Assembly (NCBI RefSeq): GCF_003574835.2
Contig: NZ_CP063196.1
Location: 1,240,001-1,304,000 of the forward strand
Length of the DNA stretch: 64,000 nt
From: Thermobifida halotolerans
Lineage (GTDB): Bacteria; Actinomycetota; Actinomycetes; Streptosporangiales; Streptosporangiaceae
Direction of reading: 5' to 3'
Positions 9,479 through 18,094 of the stretch are shown piece by piece. The position numbers were made by a program, and so were the translations under genes. The notes beneath the pieces are model-generated. The model was not told the origin of the DNA, ran no database searches, and saw nothing but the letters and a program-made list of their open reading frames with translations. The stretch's first letter is position 1; every line of letters starts with the position of its first letter.

Positions 9479-11211
9479 TCCGCGCGTTCCTCGACGCCCT
9501 CGGACCGGAGCACGCCCGCCCGGTGCGCGACCGCCTGCTGCTCACCGCGGCCGTCTCCGCGCTCCAGGGGGTGCTGCTGGTCCTGCTGGTGCCGGTGTTC
9601 GCGGCCCTGCTGGGGCCCGGGCCCCGGGCCGCGCTGCCGTGGCTGGCGGTCCTGCTGGCCGCCACCGCGCTCTACGCGGTCCTGCGGTCGGTCAGCCTCT
9701 ACCTGAACTTCACCCTCGGCGGCAGCATCTCCCGGGGACTGCACCGCCGCATCGGCGACCACGTGGCGGGCCTGCCGCTGGGCTGGTTCACCGGGGCCCG
9801 CCTCGGCGAGCTGGACCGGATCGCCACCGACGGGGTCTCACGCGCCATGCAGGTGCCGGTGCACCTGCTGCCGCCGCTGTCGGACGCGGTCATCACCCCC
9901 GCGGTGGCACTGCTCGGCCTGGCCGTGTTCGACTGGCGGCTCGCGGTGGCCGCCGCCGTCGCCGCCCCGCCGCTGTGGGCGGCGTTCCGTCGCAGCAACG
10001 CGGCCGTGGCGCGGGGCGACGCGGCCCGGGACGCAGTCGCCGACGAGGCCGCCGGACGGGTGTTGGAGTACGCCCGCGCCCAGCCGGTGCTGCGCGCCTT
10101 CGGACGGCTGGACCGGGGGCACGCGCGCCTGGAGGAGGCCCTGCGCGGCGAGCACGCCGCAGTGCGCCGCCTGCTCGTCCGCGCCGTCCCCGCCATGTTC
10201 GTGTTCGGCTTCCTGGTCCGCCTGGCTTTCGGCGCGCTGCTGGCCGTATCCGTCCTGCTCGCCCTGGGCGCCCAGGTCTCCGCCCCGCTGCTGGTGGCGC
10301 TGCTCGTGCCGGTCGCCCGCTGCGCCCACGCGGTGGCGGGCGCGGCCGAACTCGGCGGGGCGCTGCGCATGGCGGAGACCGGACTGCGCCGCGTCAACGA
10401 GGTGCTGGCCGCCGAGCCGCTTTCCGAACCGGCCGCTCCGCGCCGCCCCGACCGCGCCGACGTGGAGTTCGACTCCGTCGGCTTCCGCTACGCCGACGGC
10501 GCCGACGTCCTGACCGACGTGTCGTTCCACGTCCCCCAGGGGTCGGTGACCGCGCTGGTGGGACCGTCGGGGGCGGGCAAGACCACCGCGGCCCGGCTCC
10601 TGGCGCGCTTCCACGACGTCACCGGCGGCGCGGTCCGCGTCGGCGGCGTCGACGTCCGCGACATCGGCAGCGAGGAGCTGGCGTGCCACGTCGCCATGGT
10701 GTTCCAGGACGTCTACCTGTTCGACGCCACCATCGCCGACAACGTCCGCCTGGCCCGCCCCGACGCCGACGACGCCGAACTGGAGCGCGTCGCCCGCCTG
10801 ACCGGGCTGGACCGCGTCGTCGCCGAACTGCCCGACGGCTGGGACACCCGCGTCGGCGAGGGCGGCGCCGCGCTGTCGGGCGGGCAGAAGCAGCGCGTCG
10901 CACTCGCCCGCGCACTGCTCAAGGACGCCCCCGTCGTCGTCCTGGACGAGGCCACCGCCGCCCTGGACGCGGAGAACGAGGCACTCGTCTGCGCCGCGGT
11001 GGCCGAACTGGCCCGCGAACGCACCCTCATCGTCATCGCGCACCGGCTGGCCACCGTCCGCGCCGCCGACCAGATCGTGTTCCTCGACCACGGCCGTGTC
11101 GTCGAGAGGGGAACGCACGACGAGCTCGCCGCCGCCGGCGGCCGCTACGCCGAGTTCCTGCACGCCAGACAGAGGGCCCGCGGCTGGCGGCTGACCGCCG
11201 CCGACGCCTGA
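9475..11211 (+). CDS. ABC transporter, fused permease-ATPase (YbtQ-like, second of a pair)
   Basis: A 578-residue half-transporter with a membrane domain (residues 15-320) and a C-terminal ATPase: Walker A GPSGAGKTT, Q-loop MVFQD, full signature LSGGQKQR, Walker B VVVLDEAT, H-loop IAHRL. Starts with GTG overlapping the stop of its partner (GTGA) after GAAGGAG. The signature here is canonical while the partner's is altered, as in heterodimeric exporters with one weakened ATP site. The ATPase DNA around 8888-8935 and 10611-10660 is nearly the same in both genes, which points to tandem duplication or conversion. Confidence 0.9.
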   Translation: MIRAFLDALGPEHARPVRDRLLLTAAVSALQGVLLVLLVPVFAALLGPGPRAALPWLAVLLAATALYAVLRSVSLYLNFTLGGSISRGLHRRIGDHVAGLPLGWFTGARLGELDRIATDGVSRAMQVPVHLLPPLSDAVITPAVALLGLAVFDWRLAVAAAVAAPPLWAAFRRSNAAVARGDAARDAVADEAAGRVLEYARAQPVLRAFGRLDRGHARLEEALRGEHAAVRRLLVRAVPAMFVFGFLVRLAFGALLAVSVLLALGAQVSAPLLVALLVPVARCAHAVAGAAELGGALRMAETGLRRVNEVLAAEPLSEPAAPRRPDRADVEFDSVGFRYADGADVLTDVSFHVPQGSVTALVGPSGAGKTTAARLLARFHDVTGGAVRVGGVDVRDIGSEELACHVAMVFQDVYLFDATIADNVRLARPDADDAELERVARLTGLDRVVAELPDGWDTRVGEGGAALSGGQKQRVALARALLKDAPVVVLDEATAALDAENEALVCAAVAELARERTLIVIAHRLATVRAADQIVFLDHGRVVERGTHDELAAAGGRYAEFLHARQRARGWRLTAADA

Positions 11212-11253
11212 CCCGCAGCCCCGCCCTCCCAGAGAAGGAAGAGACACCCGACG

Positions 11254-12480
11254 ATGACCCCACCCCCGGGAGCCGCCGCGCCGGAGAACCGCTCCGACGC
11301 CGCCTTCCCCGTCGCCCGCTCCTGCCCCTTCGCCCCACCGGACGACTACGCCGACATGCGCGAACAGCAGCCGCTGACCAGGGCGGACATCCCCGGAGCG
11401 AAGAAGGCGTGGCTGGTGACCAGGCACGCCGACGTCCGCGCCGCGCTGGCGCACCCGGCCGCCAGCTCCGACGCCCGCCACCCGGCGTTCCCCGCGCTCG
11501 GCGACGGCGAGCAGGCGGTGGCCGCCGAGCTGCGGCCGTTCATCCGCATGGACCCGCCCGAGCACACCCGCATCCGCCGCATGCTCGTCGGCGAGTTCAC
11601 CGTCAGACGCGTCCGCGAGCTGCGCCCCGTCATCGAGGAGATCTGCGAGGAGCAGGTGCGCCACCTGCTCTCCCGGCAGCGTCCCGCCGACCTCGTCGGC
11701 GACTACGCCAACCGGGTCTCCACCACGGTGATCTGCCGGCTGCTCGGCATCCCGACGGAGGACCTGGAGTTCTTCCGGCGCGTCACCGCGGTCTCCGGCA
11801 GCCGCTCCAGCACCGCCGAAGAGGTCAGCGCCGCGCTCGCCGGACTGTTCGGCCTGCTCGACAAGCTGATCGACGCCAAGGCGGCCGACCCGCGCGACGA
11901 CCTCATCAGCCGCCTGGTCACCGGTCCGCTGGCCCGGGGGGAGATCTCCCGGCGGTCGCTGCTGTCGCAGATCGGGATCACCCTCAACGCCGGGCACGAG
12001 ACCACCCGCAACATGATCCCGCTGGCCGCGCTCGACCTGCTGCGCCACCCCGACCAGGTGGCGCTGCTGCGCTCCGAGCCCCACAGGTGGCCCGACGCCG
12101 TGGAGGAGCTGCTGCGCCACCTGTCGGTCGCCGACGTCATCCCGCTGCGCGTGGCCACCGACGACATCGAACTGGACGGCGCGACGATCCCCGCGGGGGA
12201 CGGCTTCATCGCGCTGCTCGCCGCCGCCAACCACGACCCGCGGGCCTTCGACCGTCCCGACGTCCTCGACATCACCCGCCCCGAACGCCACCACGTGGCG
12301 TTCGGCTACGGCCCCCACCAGTGCGTCGGCCAGAACCTGGGACGCCTGGAGCTGGAGGTCGCGCTGCGCGTCCTGTTCGACCGGGTGCCGTCGCTGCGCC
12401 CGGCCGTGCCGCTGGAGGAGCTCGCGGCCCGGTCCGCCTCCGCCGTCTTCGGTCTGGAGGAGGTGCCGGTCGAGTGGTGA
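11254..12480 (+). CDS. Cytochrome P450, metallophore tailoring
   Basis: A 408-residue soluble bacterial P450. Visible landmarks: I-helix AGHETTRN near 250, K-helix ExxR in VEELLRH, and the heme loop FGYGPHQCVGQNLG with the cysteine ligand. AGAGAAGGAAGAG precedes the ATG. The adjacent ferredoxin gene overlaps its stop, so electrons are delivered by that ferredoxin; no ferredoxin reductase is in the cluster. Position inside the metallophore operon suggests oxidation of the peptide or its aryl cap, which is inference. Confidence 0.92.
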   Translation: MTPPPGAAAPENRSDAAFPVARSCPFAPPDDYADMREQQPLTRADIPGAKKAWLVTRHADVRAALAHPAASSDARHPAFPALGDGEQAVAAELRPFIRMDPPEHTRIRRMLVGEFTVRRVRELRPVIEEICEEQVRHLLSRQRPADLVGDYANRVSTTVICRLLGIPTEDLEFFRRVTAVSGSRSSTAEEVSAALAGLFGLLDKLIDAKAADPRDDLISRLVTGPLARGEISRRSLLSQIGITLNAGHETTRNMIPLAALDLLRHPDQVALLRSEPHRWPDAVEELLRHLSVADVIPLRVATDDIELDGATIPAGDGFIALLAAANHDPRAFDRPDVLDITRPERHHVAFGYGPHQCVGQNLGRLELEVALRVLFDRVPSLRPAVPLEELAARSASAVFGLEEVPVEW

Positions 12481-12704
12481 CCCCTGCGCCGGACGGCGAG
12501 CGTCCGCTGCGGCTGCGTGCCGACGCCGGGACGTGCGCGGGAGCGGGCCAGTGCGCCCGTGTGGCCCCCGACCTGTTCGACCAGGACGGCGACGGGCTGG
12601 TCGTCCTGCTGCGCGCCGAGGCCCGCGGGCCCGCCCGCGAGCGCGCGCTGCTGACCGCCGACCTGTGCCCCTCCGGCGCGCTGCGCGTGCACGGCTCCGC
12701 CTGA
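12477..12704 (+). CDS. Small 3Fe-4S-type ferredoxin for the P450
   Basis: A 75-residue ferredoxin starting with GTG inside the P450 stop. The cysteine layout C-x5-C (CAGAGQC), the following APDLFDQDGDG and a late LCPSGAL give three ligands, the usual pattern of actinobacterial 3Fe-4S P450 ferredoxins. Its overlap with the P450 gene fixes its role as the direct electron donor. Confidence 0.9.
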   Translation: MTPAPDGERPLRLRADAGTCAGAGQCARVAPDLFDQDGDGLVVLLRAEARGPARERALLTADLCPSGALRVHGSA

Positions 12705-12752
12705 CCCCGCGGCTCACGGGCCGCTTCCACCCCCGAAAGGACACCCAACCAG

Positions 12753-14261
12753 ATGAGACTGCGATCCGTTCTCGCCGCGGCGTGCGCGACCGTCCTGGTC
12801 GCGGCCGGATGCGCGAACGAGTCCGCCCCCGCGGAGGAGACCGCGTCGGTCCTGCGCTACGCGGCGGTCGGCTCCCCCGCGGCCACGACCGACGACCCGC
12901 ACGGCAGGGTCGCCAACGAGGCCGACTACCTGCGCTTCGCCATGCTCTACGACGTGCTGACCGTCCCCGACGAACACGGGGAGATCCAGCCCCGGCTCGC
13001 CGAGTCCTGGGAGCCGGTCGACGGCGACCTCACCCGCTGGCGGATCGACCTGCGCGACGACGCGGTCTTCTCCGACGGCAGCCCCGTCACCGCCGACGAC
13101 GTGCTGTTCTCCCTGCGCCGCATCCAGAACAAGGGGGCGGAGAACAACGGGCGGCTGTCGATGTTCGACCTGGACTCCTCGCAGGCCACCGGCGAGCACG
13201 AACTGGAGTTGGTCACCGCCCGCCCCTACGCCGAGGTCGGCGCCGCGCTGGCGGCGCTGACGTTCGTCGTCCCCGAAGGCAGCGACGACCTCACCGAACC
13301 CGCCGTCGGCTCCGGGCCGTTCGTGCTCGGCGACGGCGACGACACCACCGCCGTCCTGGAACGCAACGACGACTGGTGGGGCCCCGCGCCCGGCGTCGAG
13401 CGCCTGGAGATCATCGCCATGGCCGACCCGGCCGCCCGCGCCGCGGCCGTGACCTCCGGGCAGGCCGACGTCGCGGGCAGCGTCAGCCCCACCGTCGCCG
13501 ACGAGCACGCCGACGCCGACGGCCTCCAGGTGGTGCACCGGGCCGCGGCGGTGAACTACCCGCTCGTCATGGACCTCGACAGCGAGCCCTTCGACGACCC
13601 CGACGTCCGCGAGGCCGTCAAGCTCGCCCTGGACCGCGAGCAGCTCGTGGAGACGGTCTTCCTCGGCCACGGACAGGTCGGAGCCGACATCGTCAGCCCC
13701 GCCGACCCCTCCGCCCCCGACACCGCCCCGGTCGACCGCGACGTGGAGCGGGCGCGCGCACTGCTCGCCGACGCCGGACACGGCGACGGGCTCTCCCTCA
13801 CCCTGCACACCACGAACTCCTACCCCGGCATGGAGGAGACCGCGGTCCTGGCCGCCGGGCAGCTGGCCGAGGCCGGTATCGACGTCCAGGTCGAGGTGGG
13901 ACCGCCCGACACCTACTGGGCCGAGGTGTGGAACGTCGAGTCGTTCTACCTCAACAGCCTGGGCGGCAGCGCCTTCGTCGACTTCGCCCGGATGGCCCTG
14001 GTCTCCGACGGCCCCGTCAACGAGACCGGGTGGAACAACGAGGAGTGGGACGCCGACTTCACCGCGGCGCTGGCCACCGCCGACGCCGCCGAGCGCCACG
14101 ACCGCCTCGCCGACCTGCAGCGGCGCGTCGCCGACGAGGGCGGCTACGTCGTGTGGGGCACCGGCGACGGGCTCGACCTCGCCGCCGACACGGTGACCGG
14201 CCTGCCCACCGGCCCCGGCTTCCACCGGCTGTTCATCGACCAGGTCGGCGTGGACGGCTGA
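12753..14261 (+). CDS. Opp/Cnt-type ABC substrate-binding lipoprotein (SBP family 5)
   Basis: A 502-residue extracellular solute-binding protein. The lipoprotein signal ends in VLVAAGC, with the lipid-anchored Cys near residue 20. The body has family-5 traits: PRLAESWEPVDGD, the W-x-I-x-L-R-x-D pattern near 95, and SPVTADDVLFSLRR. Family 5 binds peptides, nickel complexes and opine metallophores such as staphylopine (CntA). It lies 48 bases after the ferredoxin in the same orientation, so uptake of the metal-loaded product is the likely job. GAAAGGA precedes the ATG. Confidence 0.88.
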   Translation: MRLRSVLAAACATVLVAAGCANESAPAEETASVLRYAAVGSPAATTDDPHGRVANEADYLRFAMLYDVLTVPDEHGEIQPRLAESWEPVDGDLTRWRIDLRDDAVFSDGSPVTADDVLFSLRRIQNKGAENNGRLSMFDLDSSQATGEHELELVTARPYAEVGAALAALTFVVPEGSDDLTEPAVGSGPFVLGDGDDTTAVLERNDDWWGPAPGVERLEIIAMADPAARAAAVTSGQADVAGSVSPTVADEHADADGLQVVHRAAAVNYPLVMDLDSEPFDDPDVREAVKLALDREQLVETVFLGHGQVGADIVSPADPSAPDTAPVDRDVERARALLADAGHGDGLSLTLHTTNSYPGMEETAVLAAGQLAEAGIDVQVEVGPPDTYWAEVWNVESFYLNSLGGSAFVDFARMALVSDGPVNETGWNNEEWDADFTAALATADAAERHDRLADLQRRVADEGGYVVWGTGDGLDLAADTVTGLPTGPGFHRLFIDQVGVDG

Positions 14262-15265
14262 TGCCGACCACCGCGAAAGCCGCCGCCCCCTTCCCCTCCT
14301 CGGGGGGCGGCGGCCCCGTCCGCGCCGCGGTGCCCGTCGCGCGCACGGGCCTGCTGCTCGTCGCGGTCTCCATCGCGGTCTTCACGGCCACCGACGTGCT
14401 GCCGGGGGACGCCGCAAGCGTGCGCGCCACCCCCGGAGCCACCCAGGAGCAGGTCGCCGAGCTGCGCGCGCAACTCGGACTGGACCGCCCGGCCTGGCGG
14501 CGCTACGCCGACTGGGCGGGCGGCCTGCTCACCGGCGACGCGGGCACGTCGCTGGTCAACGGCCGCCCCGTCGCCGACGCCGTCGCCCAGCGAGGAGCGG
14601 CGACCACCGCCCTCGTCGGCGGCGCGCTGCTGGTGGCGGCCCCGCTCATGCTGCTCCTGGGCTGGTGGGCCGGGGCGGCACGGCGTACCCGGGGAGTGGT
14701 CACCGCCGTCCTCACCGGGGCCGCGGCGATCCCGACGGCCGTGGTCGCCAGCGGCCTGGCCGCCCTGCTGTCGGGGGCGCTGGGGCTGCTGCCCGCGGTC
14801 TCGCTGCTGGCTCCGGGGGTCTCCCCGCTGCGCAGTCCCGAACTGCTGGTGCTGCCGGTGCTGTCGGCGGCGCTGCCCACGGCGCTGTTCGGCGCGGGCC
14901 TGCTGTCGGGGGCGGTGGCCGACACCCTGCGCAGGCCGCACGTCGCCGACGCGCGCCGCCGGGGCCGCCCCGCCTGGGCCGTGGCCTGCGTCGACGTGCT
15001 GCCCTTCCTGCTGGCCCCGTTCGCGCGCGTGGTGGCGATCAGCGCCGGGGGGCTGATCGCCGCCACCACGGTCGTGGAGACGCTGTTCGGCTACCCCGGC
15101 CTCGGTTCGCTGCTGGTCTCCGCGGTCGCCGCCCGCGACGTCCCCGTCGTCCAGGCCATCGCGATGCTGGCCGCGCTGGTCGTCCTCGCCGGACTGCTCG
15201 CCGCCGACCTCGTCGCCGCGGCGGTGAGCCCCCGCCGCACCGGACCGCTCGGGGAGGCGCGGTGA
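14261..15265 (+). CDS. ABC transporter permease (DppB/OppB type)
   Basis: A 334-residue membrane protein, first permease of the family-5 importer. An N-terminal membrane segment is followed by the DppB-type ATQEQVAELRAQLGLDRP loop, several hydrophobic helices, and the conserved coupling region GGLIAATTVVETLFGYPGLG near 270. Start ATG shares one base with the SBP stop (TGATG). The usual EAA-loop is recognisable around TLRRPHVADARRRG. Confidence 0.86.
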   Translation: MPTTAKAAAPFPSSGGGGPVRAAVPVARTGLLLVAVSIAVFTATDVLPGDAASVRATPGATQEQVAELRAQLGLDRPAWRRYADWAGGLLTGDAGTSLVNGRPVADAVAQRGAATTALVGGALLVAAPLMLLLGWWAGAARRTRGVVTAVLTGAAAIPTAVVASGLAALLSGALGLLPAVSLLAPGVSPLRSPELLVLPVLSAALPTALFGAGLLSGAVADTLRRPHVADARRRGRPAWAVACVDVLPFLLAPFARVVAISAGGLIAATTVVETLFGYPGLGSLLVSAVAARDVPVVQAIAMLAALVVLAGLLAADLVAAAVSPRRTGPLGEAR

Positions 15266-16047
15266 GGAGCGTGCCGGTCGCCGCGGTGGTGCTGGCGCTG
15301 CTGGCCGCGGCAGTCGGCGGCCCGCTGCTGGCCCCCCACGACCCCACCGGCGTGGTGGCCGCGGCCTGGCAGGCCCCCGGCCCCGGCCACCCGCTCGGCA
15401 CCGACGGTCTGGGCCGCGACGTGTGGTCGCGGGTGCTCGCGGGCGGACGCGACCTCGTCGCCACGGCGGCCGTGGCCGCCGTGGCCGCGTCGGCGGTGGG
15501 GGTCGCCGGGGGACTGGTCGCGGGCTGGGCCGGGCGGATCGCGGACCAGGCGCTGACCGGCGCGGCCGACCTGCTCCTGGCGGTCCCCTCCCTGCTGCTG
15601 GCGCTGGTCGTCGCCGTCGCCGTCCCGGGGCGGGCCGCCGTCGTGGTGGCGACCGTCTGCGGCGGCGCCCCCCTGACGCTGCGCGTCGTCCGCGACGCCG
15701 TCCACGACGTCCGCCACGCGGGCTACGTCGAGGCGGCGCGGGCGCGGGGGGAGCGCCCCGCCTCCGTGCTCGTGCGCGAGGTGCTGCCCGCCATGCGCGG
15801 ACTGGTCGCCGCCGACCTGGGACTGCGCCTGGTCATCGCGGTGCAGATCGCCTCGGCGCTGGGCCTGCTGGGCTTCGGGGCCGCCCCTCCCGCCCCGGAC
15901 TGGGCGCTGATGCTGCGGGAGAACATGCCCGGCGTCGCGGCCAATCCGGCCGCGGTGGCCGCCCCCGCGGCGGCGCTGGGGCTGGTGACCGTGACGCTGG
16001 CCCTGGCCGTCCAGACGGCCGCGCGGCACGACGGGGGACCGCGGTGA
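15262..16047 (+). CDS. ABC transporter permease (DppC/OppC type)
   Basis: A 261-residue permease, partner of the preceding gene. HPLGTDGLGRDVWSRVLAGGR near 45-65 is the DppC hallmark, and GYVEAARARGERPASVLVREVLP is the EAA coupling loop that contacts the ATPase. GTG start overlaps the previous stop (GTGA). It is shorter than most DppC proteins because the cytoplasmic N-terminus is minimal. Confidence 0.87.
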   Translation: MRSVPVAAVVLALLAAAVGGPLLAPHDPTGVVAAAWQAPGPGHPLGTDGLGRDVWSRVLAGGRDLVATAAVAAVAASAVGVAGGLVAGWAGRIADQALTGAADLLLAVPSLLLALVVAVAVPGRAAVVVATVCGGAPLTLRVVRDAVHDVRHAGYVEAARARGERPASVLVREVLPAMRGLVAADLGLRLVIAVQIASALGLLGFGAAPPAPDWALMLRENMPGVAANPAAVAAPAAALGLVTVTLALAVQTAARHDGGPR

Positions 16048-17498
16048 CCGCCCGGTCCGCGGTCACCGCGGTCCCGGGACTGCGGGTCCGCGGCGTCGAG
16101 GTGGCCGACGCGCGCGGCCGACGGATCGTGGGACCGCTGGACGTGGACGTCCCCGCAGGACGGGTCGTCGCGGTGGTGGGGGAGTCGGGAAGCGGAAAGA
16201 CCAGCGCGGTGCTGGCCGCGCTGGACGCCCTGCCCCCGGGACTGCGCCGGACCGGCGGCACGACGCTGTGGAACGGGAACCCGGTGGTCCCGGGGCGGGC
16301 CGCACGCCGCTGGCGCAGCACCTCCGTGGGACTGCTCGGCCAGGACCCGGCCGCCGACCTGCACCCCCTGCGCACGGTCGCGGGCCTGGTCGCCGAGGGC
16401 TGCCCCGCGCTGCGGGGCCCCGCGCGCGACCGGGCCGTCGCCCGCGCGCTGGACGACCTCGGCCTGGACCCCGGCCTGCTGCGGCGCCGCCCCCACGAAC
16501 TCTCCGGCGGCCAGGCCCAGCGGGTCGCGCTGGCCCGCGCGGTCGTGGGCGCGCCTCCGCTGCTCGTCCTGGACGAACCGACCAGCGGCCTGGACACGGC
16601 GACGGTGGCACTGGTGGCCGCCCTGCTGGAGCGGCGGCGCGCGGACCCCGGCGCGGCCGCTCTCGTCGTCTCCCACGACCGCTCCTTCGTCGAGCGGATC
16701 GCCGACGACGTGGTCGTGGTGGGCGGGCGCCCCGCCCGCCGTCCCGCCCCCCTCCCCGCGGGGCGGCGGACGGGCTCCGGACGGCGGGTGGTCCTCGCGG
16801 CGCGCGACCTGGCACTGTCCGTGCCGGGCGGCGGGCGGGTCCTGCTGGACGGGGTGGAACTGGAGGTGGGCAGGGGCGAGTTCGTGGCCGTCCTGGGACC
16901 GTCCGGGTGCGGCAAGTCCACCCTGCTGCGCGCCCTGGCCGGACTCCACCGGCCGCGGAGGGGCACGGTCGAGGTGGACGGCCGTCCGGTGCCGCCCACC
17001 GTGGAGGGGCGCGGCCGCGCGCTGCTGCGGGCGGTCCAGTTCGTCGGACAGGACCCGGTGAGCGCGCTGAACCCCGCGCACCGGGTGGGCGCCGCCCTGG
17101 CCCGGCCCGCGCGCCTGCTGCGCGGGATGTCGGCCGCCGAGGCCGCCGCGACGGCCGCCGACCTGCTGGACGCGGTCGGCCTGGCCCCGGAGCTGGCGCA
17201 CCGCCGACCCGACCGGCTCTCCGGAGGGCAGCGCCAGCGCGTCGCGGTCGCGCGGGCGCTCGCCGCGGACCCCGACGTGCTCCTGGCCGACGAGGTGACC
17301 TCGGCCCTGGACGCGGAGACGGCCCAGGGCCTCCTCGACCTGCTGGACCGGCTGCGCGCGGCCCGGGGGACGGCTCTTGTCGTGGCCACCCACGACCGCG
17401 CGGTGGCGGCCCGGGCCGACCGGGTGCTCGTCGTCGACCCCGAGGGGCGCGGACTCGTCCCCGAAGGGCGGCCCCGACCGCTCCGGGAGCCCGGGTGA
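16044..17498 (+). CDS. Fused double ATPase of the family-5 importer (DppD-DppF in one chain)
   Basis: A 484-residue protein with two complete ABC domains. Domain 1 (about 10-235): Walker A GESGSGKTS, signature LSGGQAQR, Walker B LLVLDEPTSGLD. Domain 2 (about 255-480): Walker A GPSGCGKST, signature LSGGQRQR, and VLLADEVTSALD, where Ala replaces the usual hydrophobic Walker B position and Val replaces Pro. Separate OppD and OppF proteins normally do this, so the fusion gives a ready-made heterodimer. GTG start overlaps the permease stop. A GC-rich hairpin follows the gene. Confidence 0.9.
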   Translation: MTARSAVTAVPGLRVRGVEVADARGRRIVGPLDVDVPAGRVVAVVGESGSGKTSAVLAALDALPPGLRRTGGTTLWNGNPVVPGRAARRWRSTSVGLLGQDPAADLHPLRTVAGLVAEGCPALRGPARDRAVARALDDLGLDPGLLRRRPHELSGGQAQRVALARAVVGAPPLLVLDEPTSGLDTATVALVAALLERRRADPGAAALVVSHDRSFVERIADDVVVVGGRPARRPAPLPAGRRTGSGRRVVLAARDLALSVPGGGRVLLDGVELEVGRGEFVAVLGPSGCGKSTLLRALAGLHRPRRGTVEVDGRPVPPTVEGRGRALLRAVQFVGQDPVSALNPAHRVGAALARPARLLRGMSAAEAAATAADLLDAVGLAPELAHRRPDRLSGGQRQRVAVARALAADPDVLLADEVTSALDAETAQGLLDLLDRLRAARGTALVVATHDRAVAARADRVLVVDPEGRGLVPEGRPRPLREPG

Positions 17499-17502
17499 GC
17501 GG

Positions 17503-17539
17503 CGGGCGGGGCGTCGGCGCGGAAGCGGCGCCCCGCCCG
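17503..17539 (+). terminator. GC-rich hairpin after the metallophore transport genes
   Basis: An 11-bp perfect inverted repeat (17503-17513 pairing with 17529-17539) starts five bases after the ATPase stop, with a 15-base loop. No T-run follows, as is common for actinobacterial terminators. It probably ends the metallophore transcription unit. Confidence 0.45.
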
Positions 17540-17572
17540 AGAATGTCACCGCCCCGCCGCACAATGCGGGGT

Positions 17573-17914
17573 ATGGAGATGCGACGCTGCCAGCGATGCG
17601 ACCTGATCGTCGACCAGGGGTGCGCCTGCCCGGAGAACTCGGCGGAGCGGGCACCGGCGGGGCCGGGCCGCCCGACGCCGGTGCCGGGAACCGGCTTCCT
17701 GTCCACCTCGATCCTGATCTCCCCGAGGCGCTACGCGCACCGACCGCACTGCGGTCACCTGTCGGTCCCCGACATCGCGCCGCCCGTGTGGGGCTGGATC
17801 ACCGATCCCGACCCGCACCTGTGGCGGCGCATCAGCGAAGAACATCCCGTCCGGGCCACGGAGGGCAACACCGAGCGCCTCGCCACCCGGCGCTGCCAGG
17901 ACTGCGACGCCTGA
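17573..17914 (+). CDS. Small cysteine-rich protein, possible zinc binding
   Basis: A protein of about 113 residues with CQRC near the start, CAC soon after, and CQDC at the very end, a pairing that would suit a zinc site. The middle part has HRPHCGHL and two Trp-rich segments. I do not recognise a family. In-frame ATG codons at 17564, 17573 and 17579 compete; only the last has a GGGG at suitable distance, so the start is uncertain. It is isolated from both neighbours and looks like a housekeeping orphan. Confidence 0.55.
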   Translation: MEMRRCQRCDLIVDQGCACPENSAERAPAGPGRPTPVPGTGFLSTSILISPRRYAHRPHCGHLSVPDIAPPVWGWITDPDPHLWRRISEEHPVRATEGNTERLATRRCQDCDA

Positions 17915-18094
17915 CCCGGGAGGGGGAGCGGCCGCGGGAGGTCCGGGGGCGGCGCGGGCCGGGCGTCCGCGATCGGATACCTTTCCCCGCGTGAGCCGCC
18001 GGTGCGCCGACCGCCCCCCGGCCGCTTGGACGCACCCGGCCGTGCCGGACCGGCCCGGCACGGCCGCCGGACGACCGAAAGGACAACGGCGACC

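Noticed and set aside
9838-12744. Minus-strand open frame of 968 codons
   Set aside because: Antisense shadow of the second ABC half-transporter and the P450; no recognisable domain.
17503-17580. Riboswitch upstream of the small Cys-rich gene
   Set aside because: Only one GC-rich hairpin is visible; no known riboswitch consensus.
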